Shown: piece by piece, positions 35,160 to 46,897 of the stretch
Layout: each line of letters begins with the position of its first letter
How positions within the stretch are numbered: position 1 is the first letter of the stretch
From: Okapia johnstoni
Taxonomy: Eukaryota > Chordata > Mammalia > Artiodactyla > Giraffidae
DNA: 64,000 nt
Direction: 5' to 3'
Assembly (NCBI GenBank): GCA_024291935.2
Contig: CM044309.1
Coordinates: forward strand, 186,001 to 250,000
The notes under the pieces: model-generated
What the model was told of the DNA's origin: nothing
Databases searched by the model: none
Seen by the model: only the letters and a program-made list of their open reading frames with translations
Made by a program: the position numbers and the translations under genes

Positions 35160-35340
35160 ATACCATTTATGGGGCACCTTTTTAGTACCAGACTTTGTGC
35201 CTATAGCATCTGGTTTAATACAACAGGCCCATGTGATTAGTGTTACTTCATTTTTAAGAGAGGAAATCTCAGGCTTAGAGAGTCTTAGCAATTTGCTCAA
35301 GCTCTCAGAGAAAATGAGAGAAGATTCTACATCAGATCTG
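35160..35340 (-). mobile_element. MIR SINE
   Basis: taccatttatggggcacctt, ggaaatctcaggcttagaga and cttagcaatttgctcaagct in reversed MIR order. Confidence 0.7.
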
Positions 35341-35419
35341 ATTCCTAAAGGCAGCTTAGCACAGCACAGTGGGGAAGAGGGGCTTTGCAAGTGGATCCAG
35401 GCTTGAGGGGATCAAAGTC

Positions 35420-36495
35420 ATGAAACACCGTGACTATGAGGCTGTAAGGTCTTAGAGTAACTTTTTCGACTTCTGTGTCCTCATCAGTAAACTATGAAAA
35501 GTAGGAGTACCTGTTTTACAAGGTTGTTGTGAGAATTAAAAGACATAATCTATGTAAAATTCTGGACCTTTAGTTAGCACCCTGCTAATTTAACTTTTAT
35601 GCAGAACACATCATGAGAAACGCTGGGCTGGAAGAAACACAAGCTGGAATCAAGATTGCCGGGAGAAATATCAATAACCTCAGATATGCAGATGACACCA
35701 CCCTTACGGCAGAAAGTGAAGAAGAACTAAAGAGCCTCTTGATGAAAGTGAGAGAGGAGAGTGAAAAAGTTGGGTTAAAGCTCAATGTTCAGAAAACTAA
35801 GATCATGGCATCTGGTCCCATCACTTCCTGGGAAATAGATGGGGAAACAGTGGAAACAGTGTCAGACTTTGTTTTTTGGGGCTCCAGAATCACTGCTGAT
35901 GGTGACTGCAGCCATGAAATTAAAAGACGCTTACTCCTTGGAAGGAAGGTTATGACCAACCTAGATAGCATATTTAAAAGCAGAGACATTACTTTGCCAA
36001 CAAAAGTCCATCTAGTCAAGCCTATGGTTTTTCCAGTGGTCATGTATGGATGTGAGAGTTGGACAGTGAAGAAAGCTGAAGCCAAAGCATTGATGCTTTT
36101 GAACTGTGGTGTTGGAGAAGACTCTTGTGAGTCCCTTGGACTGCAAGGAGATCCAAACAGTCCATCCTAAAGGAGATCAGTCCTGGGTGTTCATTGGAAG
36201 GACTGATGTTGAAGCTGAAACTCCAATGCTTTGGCCACCTCATGCGAAGAGTTGACTCATTAGAAAAGACCCTAATGCTGGGAAGGATTAGGGGCGGGAG
36301 GAGAAGGGGACGACAGACGATGAGATGGTTGGATGGCATCACTGACTCGATGGACATGGGTTTGGGTAAACTCCGGGAGCTGGTGATGGACAGGGAGGCC
36401 TGGCGTGCTGCGATTCATGGGGTTGCAAAGAGTTGGACACAACTGAGCGACTGAACTGAACTGAACTGAGTTAGCATTCAATAAGTGTTTAGCTC
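35420..36495 (+). mobile_element. MIR SINE, split by BovB
   Basis: The 5' part ends acctttagttagca at 35579. The MIR resumes after the BovB at 36469 as agttagcattcaataagtgt, giving the normal MIR end. Confidence 0.75.
35580..36468 (+). mobile_element. BovB (RTE) LINE, 5'-truncated
   Basis: It starts caccctgctaatttaacttt and ends in ctgaactgaactga repeats. A perfect 8-bp duplication agttagca lies at 35572-35579 and 36469-36476. The RT frame is open at 35613-36170 (185 codons), including a YADD box in LRYADDTTLTAESEEE. It is broken by a frameshift near 36080, after which a second open piece covers 36194-36454. It reaches further 5' than the copy at 9445. Confidence 0.95.
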
Positions 36496-36689
36496 CTTCT
36501 CCTGGATTGAGGTAAAGCTCCTACCACTTCCCAAAGCTTCAGACTCAGAATTCTACTGCTGTTTAGCCTGTTCATGGATGGTCTGTCTACATCTCAAGCC
36601 TTACATCTTCAAAACTTAAATAGTTTACCCTCATGTCTCAAATCTGCACTTCCTCACATATTTTCTGTTCTTTTTAATGGCATCATTGT

Positions 36690-36830
36690 CTACCTAATTA
36701 ACCAAGATATTTGATAGCTCCGATTTTACAGATAAGGAAGCTTACAAACATTAGAGGTTACATGATTTTCAATGACCACACAGAAAATTAGGACCCCAAC
36801 CAGGATGGAAATCCAGGTACAATGAGCTCT
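36690..36830 (-). mobile_element. MIR SINE, degenerate
   Basis: gattttacagataaggaagc, gaggttacatgattttcaat and caggatggaaatccaggtac. Confidence 0.65.
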
Positions 36831-37079
36831 AAGTACTTGACCTTATATCTTTTCTTTTCTTCCTCTCTTTCTTCACTTTCTGACTTACTCCCTTTTTTTA
36901 AACCTCTCAATTCTATACTTTTAATTACTTCTTGTCTTTTAACATTGCCTGGGGCCTCTAGTTATAACGCCGAACAATGTGCTCACAGTGGGCATCAGTT
37001 TTCGGTCCTGATTTTCAGGGAGGTGCTTTCAGCATTTCCTCATTTATGACGTTTGATGTCAAGCGGTTTGTTTTTCCCT

Positions 37080-37890
37080 TTTGTGCTGTTTTGTGTGTGT
37101 GTGTTTTTTGTTTTCGTAGATGCTTTTGTCGAGTTAAGGAGGTTGCCTTCTGTTTTTGGTTTAAAAGGGGCTTTTTTATTTCATTATAGCTGCTTGTTAG
37201 TGTATAAAATGATTTTTCTCATTGAAGTCATCGTATGTTCTTCTCCTTTTTTTTTCTGCTAACATACTGAATGACATTTATACATTTTCTAATACGTAAC
37301 TGATCTTGCATTATTCAAATAACCCAAACCTGGCCATGCTGTACTGTCTTCTAATATATTATTTGGCTTAATTTGCTGATACTTTGTTTATAATTTTTGC
37401 TATTAATTTATGAATGAAGTGGGTTGGCAGTTTTCCTTTCTGAAATTTTTCTTGTCTGATTTTGTTTTTTTTAATCTTCATAAAATGAACTGGGGAGTCT
37501 CTTTCTCTGTTTTCTGAAATAATTCGTATGATATGTTCTTTGAAAAGTTGATAGAATTCACTAATAAGCTCTTTTCTTTGTGGGAAGAATATTGACCAGT
37601 GCTTCCACTCCTTTAGGAATTATAGGAACAGCCATACTTCCTATTTGTACTTAGGTGAATTTTATAAGGTTCCCCCCACCAGAAATTTGTGCATTTCATC
37701 TAAGACTTCAAATTCATTATCATAAATCTGTCCAAAGTTCTATTTTTTTTATCTTTTTAATCACTTTTGTGACTAGTTGTTTCCCTTCTAGTTGTAATAC
37801 TGACTTTCTGTTACCTCTTTTTATTTCATCAAACATGTCAGGAGGCTCTTTATTGTTTTTAGTCTTTCCTACACCACCTTTAGATTTTTC
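37080..37890 (-). mobile_element. Old L1 ORF2 fragment
   Basis: Plus-strand words gaagtgggttggcagttttc, cataaaatgaactggggagt and aagttgatagaattcactaa match the reversed L1 reverse-transcriptase region. It is heavily degraded with many stops. Confidence 0.65.
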
Positions 37891-38277
37891 CCTTATCATG
37901 TAGAATCTTTTGATAATTCAAATTCCGATATAATCATGAAGAATATGTTTGTTAATTTAGTTCCTCCCAATACCCATACATTTTTCCAGCACCAGTTGTA
38001 ACTCATTAGTTATTAAGTCACAATCATCTAGCCTATGCCTCCATGTCACTTGGACTGTTTGTATTACTGAAGCTGAGGTTATTAGATTTATTAGATTAGA
38101 TATTAGATTTAGAACATGAGAGAACAGATTCCAGGTCTGCTTCTTACTTGAGGTGATATATTTAAGCCCTCTGAACCCCAATTTGCCCACCTTTTTGTTG
38201 CTAAAATTTCCCATGAGTCTGTTTATTATAAAAAGTCATATCCGTTTGTGGATGCTCACCATCACTCCTTCCTGAAA
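37891..38277. other. Intronic DNA, possible MIR remnant
   Basis: A MIR-like segment may lie at 38100-38200 (ggtctgcttcttacttgagg). The rest is unassigned. Confidence 0.35.
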
Positions 38278-38584
38278 AGTGAAAGTCGCTCAGTTGTGTT
38301 CAACTCTTTGTGACCCCATGGACTATATAGTCCATGGAATTCTCCAGGCCAGAATACTGGAGTGGGTAGCCTTTCCCTCCTCTAGGGGATCTTTCCAACC
38401 CAGGGATCAAACCAAGGTCTCCCACATTGCAGGCAGATTCTTTACCAGCTGAGCCACAAGGGAAGCCCAAGAATACTGGAGTGGGCCTATCTCTTCTCTA
38501 GCGGATCTTCCCAACTCAAGAATTGAACCGGAGTCTCCTGCATTGCAAGTGGATTCTTTACCAACTGAACTATGAGGGAAGCCC
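38278..38584 (-). mobile_element. Bov-A2 SINE, extended with extra unit
   Basis: A normal reversed Bov-A2 (38278-38468) is followed directly by a second partial unit (gaatactggagtgggcctat to ctatgagggaagcc). This is either a trimer-type element or a second insertion. Confidence 0.88.
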
Positions 38585-38907
38585 ATTTTAAACATATCAA
38601 GCAACAAAACAAGCCCTCCTATCTTGACTGCTCAGAATCAAGGGGAGCTTCTGGAGGCCTGGAGGAGAGCTTGTGAGGTTTGAGCCTCCTGGATCTGGCA
38701 GTCAGATCCAAGAAGCTTGCTTATGGCTCTCCTCTGGCATGCTGATCAGTTCTTGTAGTTCTTGGTGATTCCTCTCCCAAAAGGCCTGTAAGCAGAGTCA
38801 AGCTAAGTTTGGCTTGCAAGAAAAAAATCCAGCACATCAAGTGTGGCCAATAGGCATTAATTCTGTTGAACAAGATGTGTTTGTGTACATGTATGTATGC
38901 TTGGGAG
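38585..38907. other. Unique intronic DNA
   Basis: No element was recognised. Confidence 0.4.
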
Positions 38908-39122
38908 GCTTCCCAGGTGGCTCAGTGGTTGAAAAGTCCCCTGCCAATGCAGGAGACACAGGAGACGCAGGTTTGATCCCTGGGTCGGGAAGATCCCCTG
39001 GAGAAGGAAATGGCAACCTATTCCAGTATTCTTGCCTGGAAAATCCCGTGGATAGAGGAGCCTGGTGGGCTACAGTCCGTGGGGTCGCTAAGAGTCAGAC
39101 ACAGCTGAGCAGACATGCATGC
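38908..39122 (+). mobile_element. Bov-A2 SINE
   Basis: ggcttcccaggtggctcagt, ggaagatcccctggagaagg, agagtcagacacagctgagc, then catgcatgcacgtgtgtg. Confidence 0.94.
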
Positions 39123-40155
39123 ACGTGTGTGCTTAGGAGCGAGTGGAGTTTGGTGGGGAAAGTTAAGCTCTTACCCCCTGGGCCATGGACATCCCAGGCA
39201 AACAAATGCACAGCCAGCTTCTTACAGGACTTAGGGTTCATGCGTTGTCGGTGGGGTTGACGATACGCGTAAGTGAGATTATGCACAAAGTGTTATAAAC
39301 TGTGAGCACTTTGAAAATGGCAGGAGTTTGTGACATCGTCCAGCCTGACGGACACTGATGACCCACCCCCATCTCCCTGACTCCAGATGCTTCTGTAGTT
39401 GCTTTAGGTCTGCCGCGTATTCAGGCGAGGGCGGAAAGGAAACTCAGACCCGGCCTGAGTCTGCCCTTGGTCATGGTATTTTGTTGACTTAATGTGTTTC
39501 CTTTGGAAAAGCTTGATGACTCTGGGCTTCTGCCACTGAAAAGTAACTGCGAGCTTACTGAGCCCCAAGTTTGACTTGCAGGATGTTGTTACCAAGCTAC
39601 ACCTGGAATAATAGAAGTTTATTTTCCAGAGATACCTGTCAGGAGGAAGTGAGCGCAGCCCTTCCTGCCTCTTGACGTCAAGTCCTATTCACACATGGTC
39701 TTCTGTCTGGAAAAGACTAAAAACAATATTAGGGCTTGAGCATTCACCCGTCCTTGCTGCCCATTACTCACTTCCTGTCTTCAGATGTTAAGGTATAGCT
39801 GTTAAAACAGTTACCGTATTTTCCCAAAGAATAAAAACTATGATTATTGGCGATGGTGAGGAGCCGACTAGCGAACTATTGGAAGATCAAGTCTGTAGAC
39901 ATCATTAGTCCATATTCTCTCAAGTACTTATTAATAGCTAATGAATACCCTTTAGTCCAACTGTGAGTATGTATTGAATTATATGTTGTAGCAATCCCCA
40001 GATTTAATTGATGTGCAGTAAATGAATGAATGAAACGATATTTTATCTACTAAGTACTGATGATTTTGATGGTTCCTAGAGTTAAAAAGTAGATAGGTGT
40101 TCTTGCAATACATGTTCTCATGTGAATTTCAGAGCAGTAATAGCAACAACATAGC
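39123..40155. other. Unique intronic DNA
   Basis: About 1 kb without a recognised element. Confidence 0.45.
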
Positions 40156-40620
40156 AGTAACAGTTATATGTGAGTGCCAAGTATGTGCCAGACACTGTTC
40201 TAATGGCTTTGCATACATTTAAAAACATTATTTAATCCTCATGACAATTCTATGAGATAGGTCTTGTTATAATCAGGTGAGGAGGTGAGGTTCAGAGAGG
40301 TTACATACCTTGTTTGAAGAAGCCCAGCTTGTAAAGTAGAAAGAAAAGGAAAGTTAGATTTAAGATTTGAACTGAGATCTCTGACTCTGGGCCTTCCCTA
40401 GTAGCTCAGTTGGTAAAGAATCTGCCTGCATTGCAGGAGACCCAAATTCAATCCCTGGGTCTGGAAGATCCCCTGGAGGAGGGCAGAGCAACCCACTCCA
40501 GTATTCTTGCCTGGAGAATTCCATGGGCAGAGGACCTGCTGGGCTCCAGTCCATGGGATCGCAAACACTCAGACACAACTGTGCGACTCACTTTCCTTTC
40601 CTCTGACTCTGGAGCCCTTA
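40156..40620 (-). mobile_element. MIR SINE, split by Bov-A2
   Basis: gtgccagacactgttctaat, cctcatgacaattctatgag and gaggttcagagaggttacat before the SINE; ctctgactctggagccc after it. Confidence 0.85.
40391..40600 (+). mobile_element. Bov-A2 SINE nested in MIR
   Basis: Head gccttccctagtagctcagt, end gacacaactgtgcgactcac. A perfect 12-bp duplication ctctgactctgg flanks it (40379-40390, 40601-40612). Confidence 0.95.
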
Positions 40621-41134
40621 TTAAACTAGTGCATTTTATTGACTCTCTGAAGAAGGCGCTGTGTTCCTCATTTTATAAATGAGGCTTCCAAGATTTAGAG
40701 AGCTCAACAAACTGTCCCATTGTCACCTAATATGTAGCTACTATGTAGCTAACAAGCATATAGGAATAAAGGAATGATTTTGTGTAGTATACAACCATGA
40801 CCCACCTTCACTGTATCGGAGTCATTAATTCTGCATCTTCATGAACTGCATTCCAGAAGGAACATAGGACCTGACGGTTTGAAGGGGTTTTAGAAGCAGC
40901 TGTTCCCCCGCAGAGTAAAAGAATCTTTGCTGCCACGTGGAAGATAGCTCATCCAGTTTCCACTCGAATGTCACTCACAATAGGGAACTCTCTACTTCAC
41001 AGCGTTTTCTCACATTGAACCCAAATATAACCTCATAATTTGTGTTCACTGATTGTGACTCCACCTTGCAGAGATACACGTAGTGAGTTTGGTACAACTC
41101 TCAGTTATTTAGGTGCCGTAAATCTTCACTTTTT
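40621..41134. other. Intronic DNA
   Basis: A short MIR-like piece (ataaatgaggcttccaagat) is at 40670-40720. Nothing else was recognised. Confidence 0.4.
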
Positions 41135-41147
41135 TTGGTTAACTTCT

Positions 41148-41297
41148 TTTTAATTTTTTTTTTTTATTTACTTGGCTACTCTGGGTCTTTGTGGTGTGTG
41201 GACTCTCATTCTCTGACCGGGGCAGGGCAGGGGGCGATCCCAGGCCCCCTGCATTGGGAGCACAGAGTCTTAGCCCCTGGATCACCAGGGAAGTCCC
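41148..41297 (-). mobile_element. Bov-tA-type SINE
   Basis: Poly-T start, gaccggggcagggcaggggg, agtcttagcccctggatcac and cagggaagtccc. A 13-bp duplication ttggttaacttct lies at 41135-41147 and 41298-41310. Confidence 0.94.
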
Positions 41298-41344
41298 TTG
41301 GTTAACTTCTAATAATGGTAACTGACCATTATGATGTTTCCTAT

Positions 41345-41525
41345 GCCAAGTTCTGTAGCAATTTTTTACTTATATTAACTCATATAATCCTCACAACAAT
41401 CCTATGAGATAGGTGAAAAATAACACATGAGGAAACTGTTATTTGCTCAAGAGCTAGGGGATAGAAAAGACAGGAATTGGACTCCTTAGACTGCAGACTT
41501 TTGTCTTCACTACTGTGTTCTAATG
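41345..41525 (-). mobile_element. MIR SINE
   Basis: cttatattaactcatataat, cctcacaacaatcctatgag and acacatgaggaaactgttat in reversed MIR order. Confidence 0.85.
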
Positions 41526-41587
41526 TCTCTCATTTAACCTAAGTTTTCTTTATATCTTGAACCTTTAACACCCTGGTTTCCCTGTTT

Positions 41588-41797
41588 GCGTGCGTGCGTG
41601 CTTAGTCGTTCAGTCCTGTCCAACTCTTTGCAACCCCATGGACTGTAGTCCACCAGGCTCCTCTGTCCATGGGATTTTTCCAACTGGAGTGAGTTGCCAT
41701 TTCCTTCTCCAGGGGATCTTCCCGACCCAAGGGTCAAACTCGCGTCTCCTGCATTGGCAGGCGGATTCTTTACCCACCAAGCCATCGGGGAAGCCCC
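41588..41797 (-). mobile_element. Bov-A2 SINE
   Basis: (gcgt)n start, gtcgttcagtcctgtccaac, end gccatcggggaagcccc. Confidence 0.93.
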
Positions 41798-42432
41798 TCA
41801 GCCACCCATAGGATTTGGTAAAAAGTCAGAAGGCGCACCTGCCTAAGGCCAAAGGATTTGGCAGACATTTTCACGGGGCTGTTTGTCTGTGATGATACAA
41901 AGAGCAGGATAAGAAACATTCTTTTAAAAACAAAACCAGAATGTCAGAAGAGGCAGTTTCCCAAGGAATCAGAGGATATTTGAAGGACAGGAACCTTATT
42001 TCCCAGTCCTCACAGGTGAGGAGAAGGAGACCAGAAGGTGAAATGACTTGCCCAGGGCTGGAGAGCTAGTGAGCACAGGGTCGGAACTGGAATCAGGTCC
42101 CGACTCCCAGGGCCAATTCTCTTTCCAGCTCGCCACTCGGCCTCCTGAGAGGTCAGCTGTAGTTTCTGAGAAGTCTGTCCTACCTCTTTCATCATTTTTT
42201 GGTCCTTTTTGGAATATCGATGATCTCCCGCTGCATCTTCCCCAAGATGACCCAGGAAATGGCTTTAAGAGAAGATGCACGTGTGCTGCATTTTTGTCAG
42301 CAAACCCCACTGTCACCAACTTGTCCCCCATTTGCAAGTTGCACCGAAGGTATGAAAACGGAGGTTTCTTGCCTCGGGCTGATTCCTTTCTCCCTTAATC
42401 ACATTGGAAAATCTACATTTCATGTTCCTATC
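41798..42432. other. Intronic DNA
   Basis: A MIR-like reversed fragment may lie at 41995-42110 (acttgcccagggctggagag). The rest is unassigned. Confidence 0.4.
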
Positions 42433-42435
42433 CCT

Positions 42436-42892
42436 TCAGTTCAGTCAGTTCAGTTCAGTCGCTCAGTCGAGTCCAACTCTTTGCGACCCCGTGAATCACA
42501 GCACGCCAGGCCTCCTTGTCCATCACCAACTCCCAGAGTTTACCAAACTGATGTCCATTGAGTCGGTGATGCCATCCAACCATCTCATCCTCTGTCGTCC
42601 CCTTCTCCTCCTGCCCCCAATCCTTCCCAGCATTAGGGTCTTTTCCAATGAGTCAGTTTTTCACATCAGGTGGCCAAAGTATTGGAGTTTCAGCTTCAAC
42701 ATCAGTCCTTCCAATGAACACCCAGGACTGATCTCCTTTAGGATGGACTGGTTGGATCTCCTTGCAGTCCAAGGGACTCTCAAGAGTTTTCTCCAACACC
42801 ACAGTTCAAAAGCATCAATTCTTCGGCGCTCAGCTTTCTTCACTGTCCAACTCTCACATCCATACATGACCACTGGAAAAACCATAGTCTTG
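42436..42892 (-). mobile_element. BovB LINE 3' end
   Basis: The plus strand begins tcagttcagtcagttcagtt and ends gaccactggaaaaaccatag: reversed BovB, last 450 bp or so. The antisense frame 42661-42885 keeps YGCESWTVKKAE. It is 5' truncated. Confidence 0.94.
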
Positions 42893-43705
42893 AGTCATGA
42901 AATATTTCTTTTCCTTCCTGTAATCTGGAAATCCCTTTTTTGTTGCTTTGTTGCTATTTTTAAGAGGAAAACTTGCACGTAACAGAGGGCCTTGCTGGTT
43001 CTTCAGAAACCAGCCTGGTAGGGGAGTTGGTTGGATCTCCCTAAAGCATTTCCTCAGTAGTAGCCTGTGTCTGCTTTTCCTTTCAAATGTCAGCTGGCCT
43101 CCTCAACAAAGATTTAATTGTGGCAACTCGGGGCCTTTGCAAACACGGGCTTTACTGACTGTTTTTTTAAATCTTCATATCTGTCTACCTTGCAGACGAA
43201 AAACTGGAAACATACTGAAAGCAACTTGGTGCATTATTGGTTTGGGGACCACTTCTTACTTCTCTTCTCCCCCTCTTTTGCAAGAGAAGACTGAAATTTT
43301 AATTGCTCAACCAAGTTTTTTATTTCATCATACCCAGAAAGGGCATGGTTTATTAATTAGTGCTGATTAGGAGGTGCCCCGAGCTGGGCCTGGCTGCTGC
43401 TTGATCAGTTTCATGGGTTCTTTGCCTGAAATTACTGTCTGTGAGCACAGGGAGGTATAATTATGCAGACACTAGCTGCTCAGTTCTGCCAGGTTAAACC
43501 CTCTATTATAAATACTTATTACAGTGTCTTGAAAGGCACTTACTGAAATGCTATAGTTTAATAGTTCAGGCTTACAAAATCAAGCTCTGTTACCGGCAAT
43601 AGCCTGTTAATTGGATGTTTTCTCCCAGTACAGAAAAATGTTGGCTTAAATACACAGACACACACACACGCACACATACTCACCCAATTAAATTTTTTTA
43701 AAGTG
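42893..43705. other. Unique intronic DNA
   Basis: Ends with a short CA-rich run at 43654-43680. No exon was recognised. Confidence 0.45.
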
Positions 43706-43985
43706 TGAGAAACAGTATCACTTCGTGGTTAAAAGGAAGGACTCTGGAGCCAGGTTGCCTGGATTTGATTCATGTATCTGCCACTTCCCTGCCTTCTAAC
43801 TTGGGCGTATGCTTCCCTCTGTCTCTCTCTGTTGCAGAGCCTTTGGTGATGGGAATGGGCGTATGCTTCCCTCTGTCTCTCTCTGTTGCAGAGCCTTTGG
43901 TGATGGGAACGCTTGCAGTGTCTGTATCCCAGGATTGCTGTGAGGTTCAAGTGAGCACACAGCAAACACTTAGCCGGGTTCGAGG
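43706..43985 (+). mobile_element. MIR SINE with perfect 54-bp tandem duplication
   Basis: MIR start aggactctggagccaggttg and ctgccacttccctgccttct. The units 43802-43855 and 43856-43909 are identical over 54 bp, each with the pyrimidine tract cttccctctgtctctctctg followed by ttgcag. Confidence 0.88.
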
Positions 43986-44049
43986 AGCCTCGTTATTCTT
44001 CCTTTCACTGACTGCTCCAACACATTCACTTGTGTTTATGTCTTATAAA

Positions 44050-44279
44050 GAGACATAAATTATAGCTGTCCAGATGGCACCAGTGGTACAGAACCGGCCT
44101 GCCAGTGCAGGAAACCTAAGAGACGCAGGTTCGATCCCTGGGTCAGGAAGATCCCCTGGAGGAGGAAATGGCAACCCACTCCAGTACTCTTGCCTGGAGA
44201 ATCCCATGGACAGAGGAGCCTGGCGGGCTGCAGTCCATGGGGTCGCAGAGAGTCAGACGTGACTGAAACAACTTACGCG
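44050..44279 (+). mobile_element. Bov-A2 SINE
   Basis: gctgtccagatggcaccagt, ggaagatcccctggaggagg and agagtcagacgtgactgaaa. An 11-bp duplication tgtcttataaa lies at 44039-44049 and 44280-44290. The first 16 nt or so are not typical of the family. Confidence 0.92.
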
Positions 44280-44290
44280 TGTCTTATAAA

Positions 44291-44764
44291 ATCTAGCTGT
44301 GTTAAGCTGGCATGATTAGGGATGTCTCCCTGTGGCAAAAGCTAAGTATTGTCCCCTGTTTTTATTCCACAGTAATAGCCTCCCTTCTCACTAACTTTTA
44401 GCCAGGTTGGCATATAAGTGTCCAGAGTTAAGAGTAAATTTCTATCTAGAAGTGACCACATGACTAAATTCTGGCTGATGGGTTGTAAGCAGATAATGTG
44501 TCAGCTTCTTAAAACTGACCCTGGAGGAAGAAGGGTAGTATGTCTTTTACTTTTTCCTTCTTCCTACTAATGGGAATTTGGTCATGATGGCTGGAACCCA
44601 AGCAGCACTGTTGGGTCATTACATGGCAGGCTGATGATGTACAGCAGGAAGCCTGAGGAACTTAAAACTTCAGGGAACTGAGAGTTGCCCTAGCAGCCCT
44701 TTTGTTTCACCCGAGACTTTTGGTAAAAGAAAAGCAAATCTCTGTATTATTTAATACACTTATT
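44291..44764. other. Possible old mammalian repeat, unassigned
   Basis: The words gaccacatgactaaattctg and ggctgatgggttgtaagcag look like a worn interspersed repeat. The family could not be named. Confidence 0.3.
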
Positions 44765-45545
44765 ACTGTCAAATCTAATCTTAGTACATGTACTCCAATG
44801 TTCACTGCAGCTCTGTTTACAATGGCTTGGACATGGAAGCAACCTAGATGTCCATTGACAGACAAATGGATAAGAAAACTGGTACATATATACAATGGAA
44901 TATTGCTAAAGCTGAGTCGCTTCAGTCATGTCCGACTCTGTGCGACCCTATGGGCAGCAGCCCACCAGGCTCCTCTGTTCCCGGGATTCTCCAGGCAAGA
45001 ATACTGGAGTGGGTTGCCATTTCCTTCATATATATATACATGTATACAATGGAATATTACTCAGCTATAAAAAAGGAATGCATCTGAATCCTAATGAGGT
45101 GGAGGAACCTAGAGCCTATTATACTGAGTGAAGTAAGTCAGAAAGAGAAAAACAAATATCGTATACTAACGTGTATATATGGAATCTAGAAAGATAGTAC
45201 TGATGGACCTATTTGCAGCAATGGAGACACAGACACAGAGAACAGACTCATGGACACAGCTTGGGGGGAGGGAGAGGGCGGTATGTATGGAGAGAGTAAC
45301 ATGGAAACTTACATTACCATGGGTAAAATAGATGGCCAACGGGAATTGCTGTATGACTCAGGGAATTCAAACCGGGGCTCAGTAACAATCTCGAGGGGTG
45401 GGATGGGGAGGGATGTGGGAGGGAGGTTCAGGTGGGAGGGGACACAGGTAAACCTATGGCTGATTCATGCTGATGTTTGATAGAAATCAAGACAGTACTG
45501 TAAAGCAATTATCCTTCAATTTAAAATAAATAAATTTTTTAAAAA
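44765..45545 (+). mobile_element. L1 3' end, split by Bov-A
   Basis: Classic L1 3' sequence: ggaagcaacctagatgtcca, gaatattactcagctataaa and gtgaagtaagtcagaaagag, then a G-rich tract and aattatccttcaatttaaaa with an A-rich tail. Confidence 0.93.
44905..45042 (-). mobile_element. Bov-A SINE nested in L1
   Basis: gctgagtcgcttcagtcatg to gtgggttgccatttccttc. A perfect 16-bp duplication tatacaatggaatatt lies at 44889-44904 and 45043-45058. Confidence 0.95.
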
Positions 45546-45814
45546 TCTAGTCTTAGGTAACCCTTTACCCTCCTTGCATTAGACCACACTGCTTGATAAA
45601 TCTTTGGTTCTAGGCTGAGATTTGCTATACTTCCCCAGCCTCTACTCATGATGGACAAAACCACACATTTCTGTAATGACTCACACCTTATATGAATATT
45701 CTGAGTGTTCATGGTATCTCTGGAAGTAAGCCCTGATGGTCATGTAACTGGCAGGTCAGCATCCAGCATCTTCTCCCTCTGCTATACCCAGTCTCTCTTT
45801 CCTGGTGCATCCTT
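45546..45814. other. Unique intronic DNA
   Basis: No element was recognised. Confidence 0.4.
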
Positions 45815-46030
45815 GCTTGCTGAGTCGCTTCAGTCGTGTCCGACCCTGCAACACTATGGACTGTAGTCTGCCAGGCTCCTCTGCCCATGGGATTCTCCAG
45901 GCAAGAATACTAGAGTGGGTTGTTGTGCCCTCCTCCAGGGGATCTTCCTGAGCCAGGGATCGAACCTTCGTCTCTTAGGTCTCCTGTGTTGGCAGATGGG
46001 CTCTTTATCATCAGTGCCACCCAGAAGCCC
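45815..46030 (-). mobile_element. Bov-A2 SINE
   Basis: gctgagtcgcttcagtcgtg, ggcaagaatactagagtggg and tcagtgccacccagaagccc. Confidence 0.92.
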
Positions 46031-46209
46031 CCCTTTTCTGGAGTTCTCTACAAATCTAACCCGCAGTTCTACCATCGTCTTGCCCCTAGATCACCAGGGC
46101 TGCAGCTATTGCCTACCGAACAAAGAATAACTAACCCTGTTAGCCCCTCGTTTTGAATACTTCATCTTGGTGGGCTAGCCAGACTTCATGAAAGAATATG
46201 ATCTCTGGG

Positions 46210-46350
46210 AAATCAAACTCAGCTTCACTAACCACTAGCCACTTAAGTTAAATTTCTGAGCATTGGTGTGCTCATGTGTAAAATAATACATTCGTCTTGC
46301 AAGGAATAGCCTATGTAAATCTCCTAGTGGCCCCCGGCATTAGAATAGCC
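46210..46350 (+). mobile_element. MIR SINE, degenerate
   Basis: ctaaccactagccacttaag, ctgagcattggtgtgctcat and gtgtaaaataatacattcg. Confidence 0.55.
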
Positions 46351-46437
46351 ATATGTTTCTTTCTAACAGGCTCTAAAAGGGATAGCAATGTAGTGTGTTC
46401 TTCTTTTAAAATGTATTCTTTTACTGCTTGTGGACAC

Positions 46438-46647
46438 ATAGATACTTGGTGGCTCAGATGGTAAAGAACCCGCCTGCAATGTGAGAGACTTGGGTTCGAT
46501 CCCTGGGTTGGGAAGATCCCCTGGAGAAGGGCATGGAAACCCACTCCAGTATTCTTGCCTGAAGAATTCCATGGACAGAGGACCTGGTGGGCTACAGTCC
46601 ATGGGGTCACAAAGAGTTGGACATGACTGAGCACGCATGCATGCATA
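46438..46647 (+). mobile_element. Bov-A2 SINE
   Basis: cttggtggctcagatggtaa, ggaagatcccctggagaagg and agttggacatgactgagcac. The short repeat tggacac lies at both ends (46431 and 46648). Confidence 0.93.
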
Positions 46648-46897
46648 TGGACACTTGATAAGTGAAAGATCCCTTATCCATTTCTTCTCCAGACCTGGTT
46701 TTCTTCTATATAAATTCAGGCTTTAAATGGTCATTTTAAAGCTTACATGCAAGAAGCTATGGAAGGCCCCTGATCCCAGACTTGGCACTAAGTGTATGAT
46801 GGATGTTCCTTCTTTAGCCCCCTTCCAGACTGAGGTCTGATTTTCCTTTCCTATGGAGTTGTGATAAAAATTGTAAATCAGAGTACATTATGTAAAA

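Noticed and set aside
35613..36170. Reverse-transcriptase frame as a host gene
   Set aside because: It belongs to a 5'-truncated BovB with target duplications and is frameshifted.
38814..39260. 148-codon frame with GLIPGSGRSPGEGNGN
   Set aside because: This is the common translation of a plus-strand Bov-A2 SINE; the same peptide appears at many SINE copies in the window.
44840..45060. Possible direct repeat of unknown type around tatacaatggaatatt
   Set aside because: Explained as the target-site duplication of a Bov-A inserted in an L1.
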